A stretch of DNA of 64,000 nucleotides. Source: Circinella umbellata. Taxonomy: Eukaryota; Mucoromycota; Mucoromycetes; Mucorales; Lichtheimiaceae. The stretch spans positions 372,001 through 436,000 of the forward strand of contig JAIWNF010000006.1 in the NCBI GenBank assembly GCA_025093555.1, given 5' to 3'. The notes beneath the pieces were generated by a model. It saw only the letters and a list, made by a program, of their open reading frames with translations. It was not told the origin of the DNA and ran no database searches. The position numbers and the translations under genes were made by a program. Of the stretch, positions 1 to 15,746 are shown piece by piece. Positions within the stretch are counted from its first letter, which is position 1. Every line of letters starts with the position of its first letter.

Positions 1-2456
<2,456 letters not shown>

Positions 2457-2458
<2 letters not shown>

Positions 2459-2488
2459 AAAAATGTTAGCTCTTGCTAACATTTTTTT
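2457..2488 (+). other. Perfect 14-bp hairpin overlapping the SAHH stop codon
   Basis: The last two bases of the TAA stop begin an A6 run followed by ATGTTAGC, a TCTT loop, GCTAACAT and T6. All 14 pairs are Watson-Crick. It could be a 3'UTR stability or 3'-end element; that role is inferred. Confidence 0.6.
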
Positions 2489-3424
2489 TGATTTCGTTGT
2501 ATAAATTGTAAAAAGCATCCCCTTATTTCTATATTTGCATACCAAAAAAAAAAATTATTTTCTTGAAACCCGCTCTCTTTTATTTATCACATTGTCACCG
2601 AAAAAAACCTTTTCCCCCCTCACCTTTTTTTTTTCTTCTTTAGTTTTAATAATCCATACTATTTTTCTGTTATATTTTCTTTTTTCCTCGTTTTAACTTT
2701 TTATTTTTTTCTTCTGTAAGATAGAACGTTTCAACATGTTCGGGGGTTTGCTTTTTTCTTAGCATTATATATATATATTTACAACCACATTATTTTTGTT
2801 ACCAACAACACACAAAAAAAAAAAAAGAAATAAAAACCACCGCATTCAACATGTACAAAAAAAATTTACTATTCGTTTTGTTTTATCAATTGTTATTTTG
2901 GGAAAATACTTGTGAAATATAAGAATTTGGGAGTATAAGACGAACAGGTAAGATGGTGGAAGTTATTATCACCATTATTTACGAGATATTTAATCGTTTG
3001 AAATACGTGAAATTTGGCAAGGTGTATTCATTGTAGTAAAGATATTAATACTTTGGTTTGTCCCAAGTGGGTTAAACAGTCTAGAAGTTGAAGTAGTCAT
3101 CGGCCCTAACATATCCTGATTTTTGTTATAAAATAAAACATAATGCATATAGATGATATCTCGCTAACATCATATAGTCCTTGCACTATTTATATTGGTT
3201 ACAAGTTGAATTTTGAAGAATAATGTTAAGTCTAGAATACATTTTGCACGAAAACTAATGATTACTTATGATACAAAAAAATGTTGTCGATTCTCTCAAA
3301 AGCCTTCGATATCGTCTGAGCATAAAAAATGTATCCTAATTAGGAAACCCAATTTTTTTAAACATTTTTTTTTTTTTTTTTTGCATTTTCTATTTGTTTT
3401 CGGTCCTGAACAAAACTAAAAAAA
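2459..3424. other. Intergenic region between SAHH and FCF1
   Basis: A+T-rich, with homopolymers and a short (TA)n run near 2765. It should contain the SAHH 3'UTR and the FCF1 promoter. A 68-codon open frame at 3213-3419 has low-complexity composition and no family features. Nothing else was recognised. Confidence 0.5.
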
Positions 3425-4551
3425 ATGGTAAAAACTCAAGATCCAATGGGAAAGATCGAAATGAATTTTTATTAACAAAACTAAAAATAAAATAAAATTA
3501 TATAATAATAGGGTAAAGCAAGAAAGACAAGACAGTTTTCTGTCGCAAAGAAAATGATCAATCCTAACGATACCCGATTGTATGTATTATATAAAAAATA
3601 ATTTCATTTAAGGCTTTTTTTTTTCTTGATCAAACAGAATGTTATTTTGAAATTCTCATTAATTTATATATCCTTCGGTTCAAAATATAGGAAAGCAAAT
3701 CAAGAAAAACAAAAAAAGAAAGAAGAAGATAAAGAAAAGGCTGCTGTTCGTAAATTGTATGTATTTTTTTATTGTTGTCATAGTAAAAATAAGTTGGGGT
3801 TCAGTGAGCGAGGAAAATATAATTTTTTTTTTAACAAATATCATATAGACCTCAAGTAGCATCATCCATGTTTTTTCAATATAATTCTGCCCTTGGTCCA
3901 CCTTATCATGTTCTTGTGGATACTAATTTTATCAACTTTTCGATCCAAAACAAATTGGAACTTGTCAAAGCAATGATGGATTGTTTATATGCAAAATGTA
4001 AGTTTACTATGGTTATCATGTGTTGTTATGGTTACCTGGAGGCTGGATACCATATTAAATATACAATGGTTGTCTAACAACTATAAATTAATTACTATAG
4101 CCATTCCTTGTATTACGGACTGTGTTCTTGCAGAATTGGAAAAATTAGGTCCCAAATATCGTATTGCTCTCAAGTAAGCTTTTTTTTCACAATTATGATG
4201 GTGATATACAATGGATAAAAAAAAAGTGGATGAATGTGGGTTTATATAGGATAAGTGAGGGTAAATCTTTTGGTACGTATTGTATTTTACTAACGTTGAT
4301 ATAATTTGTTTCATTATAATAGGATTGCTCGTGATCCAAGATTTGAAAGATTACCATGTTCACATAAGGGTACTTATGCAGATGATTGTTTAGTTCAGCG
4401 TGTAATGCAACATAAATGTTATATTGTTGCTACTTGTGATCGTGATTTGAAACGTCGTATTCGTAAAGTTCCTGGTATTCCTATCATGTATATTTCTGGT
4501 AGACGATATGTTGTTGAACGATTACCTGAAATGGGTACAAACACCTTTTAA
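3425..4551 (+). CDS. FCF1: rRNA-processing protein FCF1 (UTP24), PIN-domain nuclease of the SSU processome
   Basis: Nucleolar PIN-domain endonuclease needed for early 18S pre-rRNA cleavages. Six exons: 3425-3427, 3512-3579, 3691-3756, 3849-3997, 4101-4173, 4323-4551; 195 aa (yeast and human relatives about 190-200). The first coding exon is only the ATG, followed directly by the donor GTAAAA. Exon 2 opens with [10 protein letters not shown], the conserved Fcf1 N-terminus, so the model is well constrained. PIN-domain signatures: [13 protein letters not shown], a MMDC segment, [41 protein letters not shown] and [10 protein letters not shown]. The exon 4/5 junction yields Ser where yeast and human have Cys (AKC), a small deviation that follows from the splice sites. 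Confidence 0.95.
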
Positions 4552-5001
4552 AACTTTTTTATTGTTTTTTTTTTCTTTCTCCGTTATTCATTCAATCGCA
4601 ACCAAAACGAATCAACAACAACAACAAAAAAAAATTGCATTTTTTTTACATGTACATAAATATATTTCTAAAAAAGAAAGGTTTTTTTGACGTCATTTTT
4701 ACAATCACTATTATTATTATTACTAATAAAATTTCATTTTACCATTACCTGTTAAAAATTCATATCTTTATATATAAGCTTCATTTTCACTTATTAGAGT
4801 CAGTTATTATCATTATTAAAGAGCTATAGAAAGATTTCGTTATGCATAAGTATGGACACGTTTATATACTTAATTTGGAAATAAACGATTGCGTATTTTT
4901 TTTGTGAAAAAAAAAAAAAACTATATATCTGTGGCACGAAAAGCTTCTTCGATTTTATTTTTCTTCTTTTTCCTATTATTATTTTTTTTTTGTCAATAAT
5001 A
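4552..5001. other. Intergenic region between FCF1 and the TIP30-like gene
   Basis: T- and A-rich spacer with simple repeats. It presumably holds the FCF1 3'UTR and the next promoter. No gene was seen. Confidence 0.5.
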
Positions 5002-6255
5002 ATGAGTACTGAAGCAGGAAAACGTACAGCACTTATTCTTGGCGCAACTGGTAAAGTAGTATACTTATTCTATTAAGGAAATGCCCGTGAGGGCGTATTA
5101 TGTGTGTATATTTATGTGTTGTGTTGTTTGTATGTTAATGGAAAGATTGAATAATTGTATAACCTCATTAAATTTTTATTTTATTTGTTATTGTTAGGTG
5201 CTGTTGGTAAAGCATGTCTAAAAGATGTTTTACAAAATGGAAATTATAGTAAAGTCATTACTGTTGGAAGAAGACCTGCACAATTAGACGATAACATCCC
5301 ACAAAATAATTTGGTTGGTAGCAAATAGTAATATATATATATATATATATATTGGACAGAAAGAAATTGAATTAGAGAACAAAACCAAGCTAAAAGTTAT
5401 TATCTAATACAGGAGCAAAAGACAGTGGATTTTGAGAATTTGGAAGCATCTCGTGCCGAATTCCGAAACATCAAGTAAAGTTATTAAACAATAAAGTGAT
5501 CAACAAAATATATTTTTAGGGGGGTTAACTAATTGTTTATATTTATTTTAGTGATGTTTATTGTTGTTTGGGAACTACGCGAGCAGATGCAGGTAGTGCC
5601 GAAGCATTCCGACACATTGATCAAGGATATGTTGTTAACTCTGCAAAGATAATTGCCGAAGAAAATAAATCTCAAGAAACATCAACTAATAATAATAGTA
5701 AATTATCTAATGTTCATTTCCTCTATTGTTCATCCAAGGTAATATATATATTCTAAATTAAGCTAGGATGTAAAGGACATTGTTTATTTGAAAACTAGGT
5801 GGTGTACTCCATGAATTGTTGAAGGAAAGAGATAGACGCGGGTGGTAGGGGGGAGAAAGAAAGAGAGAGGGAGAGGAAATGATTGCATTGTATACCAAAA
5901 CTATAATTTATATTACTAGGGAGCCGATAAAAACTCCATGTTTTTATATCCACAAAGTAAAGGACAAACTGAAGAAGGTATCATCAAAGCTGGATTTCAA
6001 CGGGTCTCTATTTTCCATCCTGGTTTCCTTCAAGTAGAAGAGCCAAGAGAAAAAACAAGATTGCTTGAAACTCTTTTTGGTTCTATTATAACACCCATTA
6101 ATCGATACACGGGTTTTCATATGGCTATTCCTGTTACTTCTGTGGGTCAAGCCATGCGTAAAGTAGCTAATCAAGATGCGTCAAAACCTATTGCTGAAAC
6201 TACCCAAGTGAAATATTATTCAAACAGGGAGATAGAAGATATGACTAAGCAATAA
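5002..6255 (+). CDS. TIP30/HTATIP2-like atypical short-chain dehydrogenase
   Basis: NAD(P)-binding Rossmann protein of the HTATIP2 (TIP30/CC3) family, related to yeast Fmp52; the substrate is not established. Five exons: 5002-5050, 5198-5313, 5413-5474, 5552-5738, 5920-6255, giving 249 aa. Motifs in order: ALILGATGAVGK nucleotide-binding loop, VDFENLE, CCLGTTRADAG, FLYCSSKGADKNS, and LYPQSKGQTEE, whose YxxxK is the SDR catalytic pair. FHPGFLQ and a C-terminal AMRKVA segment also match the family. The donor of intron 2 is the weak GTTGGT; a GT four bases further on shifts frame into a stop, so GTTGGT is preferred. In fungi the protein may be mitochondrial (Fmp52), but no targeting signal is obvious here. 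Confidence 0.9.
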
Positions 6256-9200
6256 TCTATTCAAATTAAAGAAAATAAAATAAGTTAATAATAGTAATAT
6301 GTTGTCGCGCTGCTTTTGATATGTTGTGGTTATAATCACAAGGATTACGTAGAAGAAAAACGAACGGTAATAGTAATAATTATACAAGTTACTTGATACA
6401 AATTTTTTTCGGCAGTAATAATGTGTCTGGGGCTGTCTCCAGCCAATTAAAAACAACTTAAAAGATTTGCATAATTAGTGTCACTTCGAGTTTTAATACT
6501 AAAAGCCATCCCGAAATCAAAAGGAATAGCTAATCAAGAAAGGCTTCTCGTAAATGGGTATTCAAAGAGTAAAAAGAGTTGCTCTTCTTTTACAGCCACC
6601 ACTACTGTGTTGGAAAGGCAGAATCCTATCGTCTGTCCCGGCACCAGATACAGTTTTATTTTTATAGGACATTTTCGACATGCTGATTCTATTAAGTATA
6701 TGTGAAAATTGGTTCGATACTTCTGACCTCCTGGAAGAAGATATTACCCCTACTCCAGCTCCGTCAGTCAATGATTAAAGCAATACTGATAAATAAAAAT
6801 GGATTATAGATCAGGAGGAGAATGATAATAACTATTCTAATAGTGGGACCAATTTAGATGAAGATGATGAGAAAGATAATAATAATAATAACAACAACGA
6901 TAACATTAGCAATATCATTGGACAGTTGCAAGGACAAAGAAAATATATCTGGGTCATCTACAGTTGATTCATGAATGCTTCCTCAAAGGGACAAAAAAAA
7001 GGGGATAAAAAACTTCCATTTAAAAATCCCTAATAGATTCATCAATATTTTTACTCTCTGTAATTAACTTGCAGTACTTAAGAAGGATATAAGCTTTGGC
7101 TCTGTAGATCCTGTAATATTTACAGATTTAAAGTATCATCACAATGTCCACTTGGTTAATGGTCAACTTCAGTGCCCATATCCAAGCTTATAATAGCATG
7201 TATGGATTGATATAACATACATTGAAAAAATCCATGTGGACGCCTTATATTAAGAGACTTTGCTTTTGAATTTGTTGCTCCTTGACAGCATACGTACCTA
7301 TTGTTTTGTAAAAATTTGATTTGTCCCCTTCAATCCAACCTATGGTAAAATACAATTAATTACTATTTACCATTATTATGATTTTGGAAATTGTAGTTTT
7401 ACGAAACTCATACGCAATCAAATGGTTTGTCTATATATTATAGCTTGACATATGAAGAAAAGTATTCAATTAATTAAAAAACCCCCAGCAATCCCCACTA
7501 TATCTATATAATCAAGAAGACAAGTGATGTTTTTGAAGAATACTAAATACGTAAGCGATTTGTGACAAGTTGCTGCCAACAAACAAGTAAAGCCTGTGCG
7601 TATAGATGGGATTTGCTGTAAAACTTTCAAACGCTTTACGCAAAGCGCTCATCCAGAAGATTTGAAGTAAATCATATACGTATTTACAAGAAAATGGCCT
7701 TATTCACCCTACAGTTAACTTATCCTTCATTCACATAGCTGAATATAAAAAGCTTAAAAAAGATGTGAGGGGGGAAAGAAAGTGAAATGTAGAGTAAAAA
7801 GAGGCATTTCATCGAATATATCAGTTCGGACCAATGGGCAACATCATCTTTATCAACTTTTATTTTTATATCCAAATACCTTCATACTTTGTATTTTTCA
7901 CCCATTGATAACTTTAGAGAGAGACATATTAACAATATTGACTTTAATAGGGTAGAAAATACATCACTTTTAACACCAGTATTGTTAACTCTCCTTAAAT
8001 TCATGTTTGCAACAAAAGATGCAAACTATCGCTTCATTACAATCAACAAAAAAAAAACACGGACTAAAATATGCAATTTTACCTGTGCACAAAAAAAATG
8101 ACATATTTTATCCAAACCCCTGAATATCTAGGCGGCTACAATAGCAATATAAAGAATTAAAAAACAGCATTGTTATTTATGGCCATGAACTTTAAAAGTA
8201 TGCATTATATAGTTTTGTCTGGAGATAGAAAACAAAAAAATCCCCAGTGCTAATCACATTATAAGCATAAACAAAGCTCCTTGATATGAAAACATCATTG
8301 TTCAAACGTCCCCCATTCCTTTTAACCCATACTAACAAAATACACCTGATTAGAAAAACACCACTATTCTTAACTAATTTGGAGATGTCAGTTATACAGC
8401 AACTATCGATTACCTCAGATGAAATCATGTTCCCACTATCACATTGATGATACCATCGGCTTCTCTCCGGAATTCAATCACTGTAACTCAACACGCAAAC
8501 GCGAATATATTATTATCTATTATAAAGTTCACTCTGTTGTTTTCTGGGAACACAAAGCAATCTTCATACATTGTTAGTTATAATGGTGCTTATTTATATT
8601 ATCCTCTTACTACACGATCTACTACATGATATTAATACTACTGCCTATTTATCGTTGGATCCAGACCCTAGTACTACATAGAAACAAACATCGAACCAGC
8701 TACCGTCTCAACAATTGACATCATTTCGTATAATCAACCAGCAATAGAATCACCTGAGGGTCCCTTATTTCCAGTGTCCATCTACGTACGTACCAAAGTA
8801 ATGTGGGCCCAGAAATATAAAGTATACATTAGTAGACCATAGAATAGTATTATAAAGAAAACTTATTATTAAAGATGAAGAAACTAAATATCTCTTTTAA
8901 CAATATGAATATAAATGGATTTGGTATTATGAAATTATGCTGCTTTCCCGACATAATTTTCGAAGAAAGCCATGTCATATGACAAACCAAAAAAAAAAAT
9001 TAAATGATTTGATTCTGACCCATTAAGAAGATAGCACCCGGACCAAATTAAGATGCACCAAACCCATTAGTTGAAAATCTTGTAATGATTAATAAAAGGA
9101 TCAAGAGAACTTGCATATTAGTTTTGATACTGGTGGCACTTTGAACAATTCTTTTTTTTTGCTTCAGGAGTATAATAAGTTTCAAAATAAATATTTATGG

Positions 9201-9421
9201 CTGAAACGCGTTGCTTCTCTTTTTCCATTCTTAACTTAATCCGTAATTGTATCAAGGATAAACAAGTAACAGAAAAGAATAATAATAATAATAATAACAA
9301 CAACAAACTGATTTTCTTTTTTCTTTTCTTTTCTTCTTTCTTTTCTTTCTAGTTTTTTTTTTTTTCAACATCCATAAAATACCCTATTTAAAAACCATAT
9401 AGCATACAAAAATATATTATT
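6256..9421. other. 3.2-kb region without an intact gene; coding-like debris
   Basis: No complete gene could be built. Several short stretches read like protein but are broken by stops: an acidic Asn/Asp-rich frame at about 6800-6960, a frame at about 7080-7190 containing FGSVDPVIFTDLKYHHNVHL, a frame at about 7590-7670 containing GICCKTFKRFTQSAHPEDLK, and an open frame at 8444-8629. They may be remnants of one or more dead genes or elements, or chance. No family was recognised. The last few hundred bases are the VAP promoter, with T-rich tracts. Confidence 0.35.
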
Positions 9422-10814
9422 ATGTCAGTATTACTTGAGCCTTCATCTTATCTTACTTTTACTCGTATGTATTGTGACCTAGAAAAGAAAGAAAAAAAAA
9501 AGGGAGAAAGAGAAGAGGTCTTTTTTTTTTCATTTGGATTCTCAAATATATAAAACTTAAAAAATATTAGGACCATTTGCTCATCCCGTTGCCACGGAGA
9601 GCATCACTATTCAAAACCCTGGAAATGTCCCTGTTAGTTTCAAAGTTAAAACAACTGCGCCAAAACAATATTGTGTTAAACCAAACACTGGAAGAATTGA
9701 ACCTAACGAAGACATTCAGATTCAAGGTAAAATGATATCACATATTTAAGGAGATATAGGGTAGAAAAGGGAGAGAGAGAGAGAAAAGTCTATTTTACAC
9801 ATACCCCACCCACATAAAAAGAATATATAATATCCGCCATCCTGGAACAATAACAACAATAACAACAATAACAACAATAATAATAATAACAACAATAATA
9901 ATAATAATAATTAATTAATTTATATAATTTATTACAGTATATTTACAACCCATGAAAGAAAAATTAGTCGAAGGATATAAATGTAAAGACAAGTTTTTGA
10001 TTCAAACAACTGAAATAAAACCTACATATAAAGATATGAATTTAAGTGAAATGGTAAAGTGGAAATTTCAAATAATATATACGTCTGCTGCGGGGGCAAT
10101 TATTCACACTAAACCAAATTAAATTAAAATCTATAGTGGCAACAAATTGAATCAGAAGAAAAAGAAATGATTTATCGCCATAGAATTAAATGTGTTATAA
10201 CACCTTCCAGAAGACAATCTGAACCTGCATTAAAAGAAAAACAATATCAACAACAAAAGGAACAACGAGAACATCATCAAAAATTCCTTCGTAGTGATAC
10301 GATGGATACATTACCAATGAAAGATGCACCTTCACCGTCTTCTAGTACATCATCAACAACTGAAGAAGAAGAAAATTTAATGCATCAACAACATGAAGAA
10401 CGTGTTGTTGCAGTTCAAGAAGAAAATGCACGATTAGCAAAACAGGTTCAACTTGCTCAGGAGGTAATTGAACAATTACGCCAAGAATTAATGCTAGCCA
10501 CCCGAAATCAATATGAAGCAGAAGAAAAGTGTCGTCAGTACAAGGAGGTATTACTACAAGATCTTCATGCAGAAGAAGAAGAAGAAGAAGAAGATAAGGA
10601 GAATGATAATGATAATAATGAACAAGGGGAAGAAGACAAAGAAAAGATGCATTTACGTCGTAATAGTAGTAGTAGTCGTAATCGTAATCGTCGTGAAAGA
10701 TTGGCTTTAATGATGCTGCACGAAGAAAAAGAAAAAGATATAGGACATCCTATTGCTGTTGCTTGGACTGCTGCTGCACTTACTTTTGGTATTGCATTTT
10801 ATGTGTTCTGTTAA
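9422..10814 (+). CDS. VAP/Scs2-type vesicle-associated membrane protein-associated protein
   Basis: Tail-anchored ER receptor that binds FFAT-motif proteins at membrane contact sites (family knowledge). Four exons: 9422-9464, 9571-9726, 9938-10053, 10137-10814, giving 330 aa. The N-terminal MSP domain (about 1-120) shows ITIQNPGNVPVSFKVKTTAP, YCVKPNTGRIEP and VYLQPM, the surface that contacts FFAT peptides. A polar linker with Gln/Glu repeats follows, then a probable coiled coil (about 180-225, QEENARLAKQVQLAQEVIEQ), an acidic stretch EEEEEEEDKEND, and one C-terminal membrane segment (about 308-330, HPIAVAWTAAALTFGIAFYV) with almost no lumenal tail. The linker is longer than in animal VAPs. 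Confidence 0.94.
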
Positions 10815-11851
10815 AAGAATTCTTTACACAGACACAGTTCCGCCCGCCCCCCTCTTTTTTTTTTAAGTTTGTTGTTGTTGTAGTTATATATAGTATAAAT
10901 AGTCTGTTATTATAGTTATTATTATTATTATTATTCTTTTCTTTTCTTTATATACATACATTATTTTAAATAAATAAAAAATTTTTAGTCTATCTTTTTT
11001 TTTTTTTTTTTGGCGGGAGTATTACTATAAAGTTTTTAGCGTCATTTTATCATTTATCACAGTCCTTTTTCTTTCCCTTTTTTACCAACTGACCCTCCCC
11101 CCCCCGCCCCGCCCTTAATTTTTTTCTTTTTAAACTTTTACAAATAACATTTCCTCGATCCTTTCCCTTTTTTTTTTTTTAATGTTCAACTCAGTCTTTC
11201 AACATATATATATATATATTTATCTTTAATTTCTCATCTTATTATTAATGTAATTTACTAATAGTATATCTTTCATTTATAATGCCAAAAAAAAAAAAAA
11301 AAAACTCTGCAGAATTTAAAGAAGATAAAAGATTATCTTTTTTTTTGGGTTGAGGTTAAACTTTAAAGTGAACATATACACACGCACACGGACCACCTTC
11401 CGGATTTTTTGACTGGGTTGAAAAATATCATTGTTAGTGCCGCCTCCCCCGGGCTGGATGTCAAATGATTTTCAAAAAAAGTTTTTGTTGTGTGTGAGAA
11501 AGTGCTACAACAAACAACACACACACTTTATAATATAAATAGAATTAGAAATATGTATACTAATAAGCTGAGTTATGTATTATTGTTATTTACTTCAAAA
11601 ATGAAATTTGCTATTAATTATAAAAAGAAAAGGGAGGAAGAGAAAAAGGAAGGAAAGGTGTGATGGGGTTGGTGATGATAAAATGATAATGAAATATAGG
11701 AGAGGAGCTTTCTATAATGGGTATATACTATGTTGTTATATTATTGTTATTGTTATAATTATTCCTAAATAATCTATAATAAATTAAAGATGTACTAGTA
11801 AGAAGAAATAAGAATAAAAAATGATATTAAATCGAGAAAAAAAAGAGTCTC
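10815..11851. other. Convergent intergenic region (VAP 3' end / alpha-arrestin 3' end)
   Basis: Low-complexity DNA with C-rich runs near 10845 and 11095, T runs, (ATT)n and (TA)n repeats. It must hold both 3'UTRs. No gene was seen. Confidence 0.5.
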
Positions 11852-13313
11852 TTAAGATAATAATGGATTATTTCGTACAACATCATCATATTTTGGTGGT
11901 GGTGCTTCTTTTTTTTCACCTAACCAGGATCTACGACGTAGATTTAATTTATTACGCCACGATTTTGATGGTGTAGGAGTAGGTGATGATAATAATAATA
12001 ATGATGATTGTGATTGTGATTGTTGAGGAGATGATAATAATAATGGTGCAGAAGTAGATGCAGTAGGTATGATTGAGGAGGATGATGTTGATGGTGAAGG
12101 GGGATTATTACTAGTATTACTATTATTATGAACAGATAAAGGTGATGAAAGAAGATGTTGATCATAAGCTGGTAAAGTGATATAATCGTCAATTGAATCT
12201 AATAGAACAGAAATGGGAGCATCCATAAAGATCTCTTTGGGTGTACCATCTTGTAAGATAAAATGTAATGTAATTTGTATCCAATGACGAACACGAATGT
12301 TTGAATTTGAAGTAGAAGGATGTACTTGTAATGTTTCTTTATTCGGTACTTCAAATATACATCGTAATTCATCGGTTACTATCTTAAGTTGATCGGGATC
12401 AGTGGGTAATAATGTTATTTCATGATGTAAAATACGAGTTGTTCTTTTTGCTCTTGCCCGAAATTTCTGTCGTTCAATCAATTTGACGGATAAATGATCA
12501 ATAGTTAAAGGAGGTCGTGAAAAAGAAAAGCATAATGCAAGTGGCGTTCCAGGGGTAATGTGAGCAGTTTCAACAAGAACATGTAATTCTTCATTGTTAT
12601 ATGGGGTTGCTGTTTCTAATGTATGTGTTTGATTGATACATCGAGATACAGTATCTTGTTGTGGTAAACGAATAAGAACAACAGATCGTTGTTGTTTTAA
12701 TTGGGATGTAAAAGGTGACCAAGTAGGTTTAATATTCACTTGACAAAATAATTTATATCGTACATGACCTAATCCACATTCAACAGATTCTGATAATGCA
12801 TTGGATAACAGTATTTCAAATGGAAAAGCATGAGCTCCTTTTTTTAATGCCACTGGAGACCGGGAAATAGGTATAATGGAATCGACCAAAACATGCTTGT
12901 CCCAATGATGAGATGCTATATATCAAAAATTAAAAATTCGATAAGGTAATTAATGATAAGTTGCTATGGTTAGTAGGTTACACAAGAAATTGAAATGAAC
13001 GAATAATATAAAAGAAAAATGAGGACAATGGATATGATTGGTGTTAAAAAGGGAGAGATATTTGGGGTTCATTCAGGATAGATGGTATGATATTTTTGGT
13101 TTCTTTTAAATTTGTTATTAGAATTATACCTTCGGGCCATAAAGTTTTTGCAGTTCCAATAAATTGTATAGTAACTGATTGAATAATAGCTGGATGAGAT
13201 AATTGTAATCGAATAAGACCTCTTAAAATGTTAATTGTATGTTTATCTTTTGGATGACCTCGTAGATAAACAACGGGTTCAACTAGTTCGATTGTTAGTG
13301 ATTTGCGAAACAT
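11852..13313 (-). CDS. Alpha-arrestin (ART-like ubiquitin-ligase adaptor) 1
   Basis: Predicted adaptor that recruits a Nedd4/Rsp5 ubiquitin ligase to plasma-membrane transporters for endocytosis. Two exons on the minus strand: 13313-13130 and 12915-11852; 415 aa. The arrestin N-fold starts at the first residues (LTIELVEPVVYLRG), and the intron falls inside it, between WPEG and SHHWDKHVLVDS. The arrestin C-fold follows (CGLGHVRYKLFCQV; later TPGTPLALCFSFSRPPLTI). The Ser/Pro/Gln-rich tail carries LPAY (about 309-312) and PPKY (about 401-404), PY motifs of the sort bound by WW domains. The spacer between the folds and the final PPxY is low complexity. Which transporter it serves cannot be told from sequence. 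Confidence 0.9.
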
Positions 13314-14002
13314 TACACAAAAAAATAATAATAATATGGAGATCCGTTCAAAGTGGCGAATAAAAAAAAGAAAGGGAACACAGAGAATTAGAAAAAAAAA
13401 AGAGAGAAAAGAAAGAAGGAAGGGGATAAAAAAAGAGATGATTTATATAATATTCAACTTTTGATATATTGTTTTTATTATATGACAACTAAAGAACGAC
13501 TCCTAAGTTTTCTTTTCGGGAACAAAGGGTAAAACTCCTGCATAGAGTTCTAATATAATAAATAGATATAACAACCTCTTTGTTTTCTTATTATTAAAGC
13601 AATAATTCAGCTCATTTTATGATATCAAATACTGTTTATACTAGTTTTTATAAAACTTATCAATTAAACTAAAAACCGAAAAAAAAACTTACTAAACCCG
13701 CGGATTACTATTATGATGGGGGTGGGGGTGGGAGGAGGAAGGGAAAGAAGGGATGGGGGTGTTTGGATGAGTAAAATTACACAGAAAAAAAAAGGCATGA
13801 TACCCAAAAAAATAAATAAATAAATAAATACTTTTTTTTTTTTTCTTTATCTTTTTTTTCTTTTTCTTTCTTTTTCACTTGAAATAAAAAGTTTCTTTGT
13901 TTTCCTTCCTCCTTTTAATATATATATATAAAAAAAAAGAAAGGGTTTCCTTTTCTTTTTTACTCAAGTCCTCTTTGTATCCTTTTTTTAGCAAAGGTTG
14001 TT
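13314..14002. other. Divergent promoter region (alpha-arrestin 1 / HAL-type kinase)
   Basis: About 690 bp between two divergent starts, with purine- and pyrimidine-rich tracts, a G-rich run near 13720-13760, (TAAA)n near 13812 and a T-rich block just before the kinase ATG. No gene was seen. Confidence 0.5.
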
Positions 14003-15678
14003 ATGCCCTCCCTTGTGAATCAACGATATGATTTGGTTACTCCAGAAAGGTCTATGCCATCGAGTCCGACTCTTTCGGCAGCAACGGTGACACATACAAC
14101 TGCAACTTCAAGACATCACCATCACCATCACCAAGAAGAACAATCTCCATGTACAGAACAACAATTACCCACTCAACAACAACAACAACAACAACCATTA
14201 CAAAATCAACAAGTTGATCTTTCTGAATTAACCAAAAGATTGCATAAAGCAGCTCAACGATCTTCATGGTCTTCTGGAACAAATACTAGACCACGTTCCC
14301 AACTGTATCAATCATCCAAGCCACCTTCACCTTCTGCTTCATCATCCACTTCATCCAATGCTTCATCCACTTCTTCTGTTTTTCGATTTTTACCAGCTGC
14401 ATCCAATTCTACTTCGACACCCAATAAACGTTCTTCTCTTTGTTTACAACAACCTCAACAAACAAGACCTACATTAGCCCATCGTCCTGCAAGTGCAACA
14501 ACACCATCCCAATTTGTTTTTAAAAAGCCTGAATATAATAAACATTATCATCAAACTCATTTTCATCATCATGCACCTCATCCACAACCTTCGGTTTCAT
14601 TAAATAGTAATAATGAAACAGCAAGCGGACAGCAAAAGGATTTATTCTTGGTCTGGTCTGATCTGCGACGTTTCTTTGTCTCCGCCGATTCTTCTCCGCC
14701 GATTTCCGCTTCTGTCTCTGTGAATGAGGATTTTCCTATTTCTAGTAACAACAACAACAATAATAGTCATACCACGAATAATGATAATAATACAACAACA
14801 ACAACAACAACGATACCTCCTGTAACAACACCTACAACACCAAAACGTTCAGAAACTACTACTTTTGCAAATCAATTTCGACAAGATATTGAAGGTCGCT
14901 ATGGAAAATGGGGTAAGTAAAAAAAAAAGAAAAAAGGAAAATAAAATTAAAAGGGGGGGGGGAATAAAGTCTGCCGAGAAAATTTTATACAACTGTAAAG
15001 AAAGAAAAAAAAAGGGGGGGGGAGGGATGTAGGAGAGAAGGGGCTTCCGGTGTATGTATGTATGTATGTGCGTATGTGAGAGGCTAAGAAGGAAGGGAAG
15101 GAGGAGTTTGGGTTAATAGGAACTAAAAAAAAAAAAACGAAGTTAACCTTTGTTGCGTGATGACTAACAATAAATTTTCTAAAAAACTTATTTTACAGGT
15201 CGATATATTGGTAAAGGGGCAGGTGGCTCAGTAAGATTGATAAGACGATCTACGGATAGTAAAACATTTGCAGTGAAACGATTTCGGAAACAACTACCAC
15301 ATGAAACTGATAAAGATTATATCAAAAAAGTTACTGCGGAATTCTGTATTGGTTCTACTTTACATCATCCTAATGTAATTGAAACATTGGATATTATTCA
15401 GGAAGGGAATCTATTTTATGAAATCATGGAATATGCACCCAACGATTTATTTAATGTCGTAATGAGTGGGATGATGTCCAGAGAAGAAGTAGCTTGTTGT
15501 TGGCGTCAATTATTACAAGGTCTTGAATATCTTCATGGTATGGGTATTGCTCATCGTGATCTCAAGTTGGATAATTTGGTATTGGACCATATGGGTATTC
15601 TTAAAATCATTGATTTCGGTTGTTCATGTGTATTCAAATATCCATTTGAGAATAATATTACTCAATCCAAAGGTAATA

Positions 15679-15746
<68 letters not shown>

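Noticed and set aside
5318..5323. Alternative donor GTAGCA for TIP30-like intron 2
   Set aside because: It shifts the frame in exon 3 to a quick stop; the earlier GTTGGT keeps the family sequence.
12001..12192. His/Leu-rich minus-strand frame within alpha-arrestin 1
   Set aside because: A frame-shifted reading of the Ser/Asn repeat tail of the arrestin.
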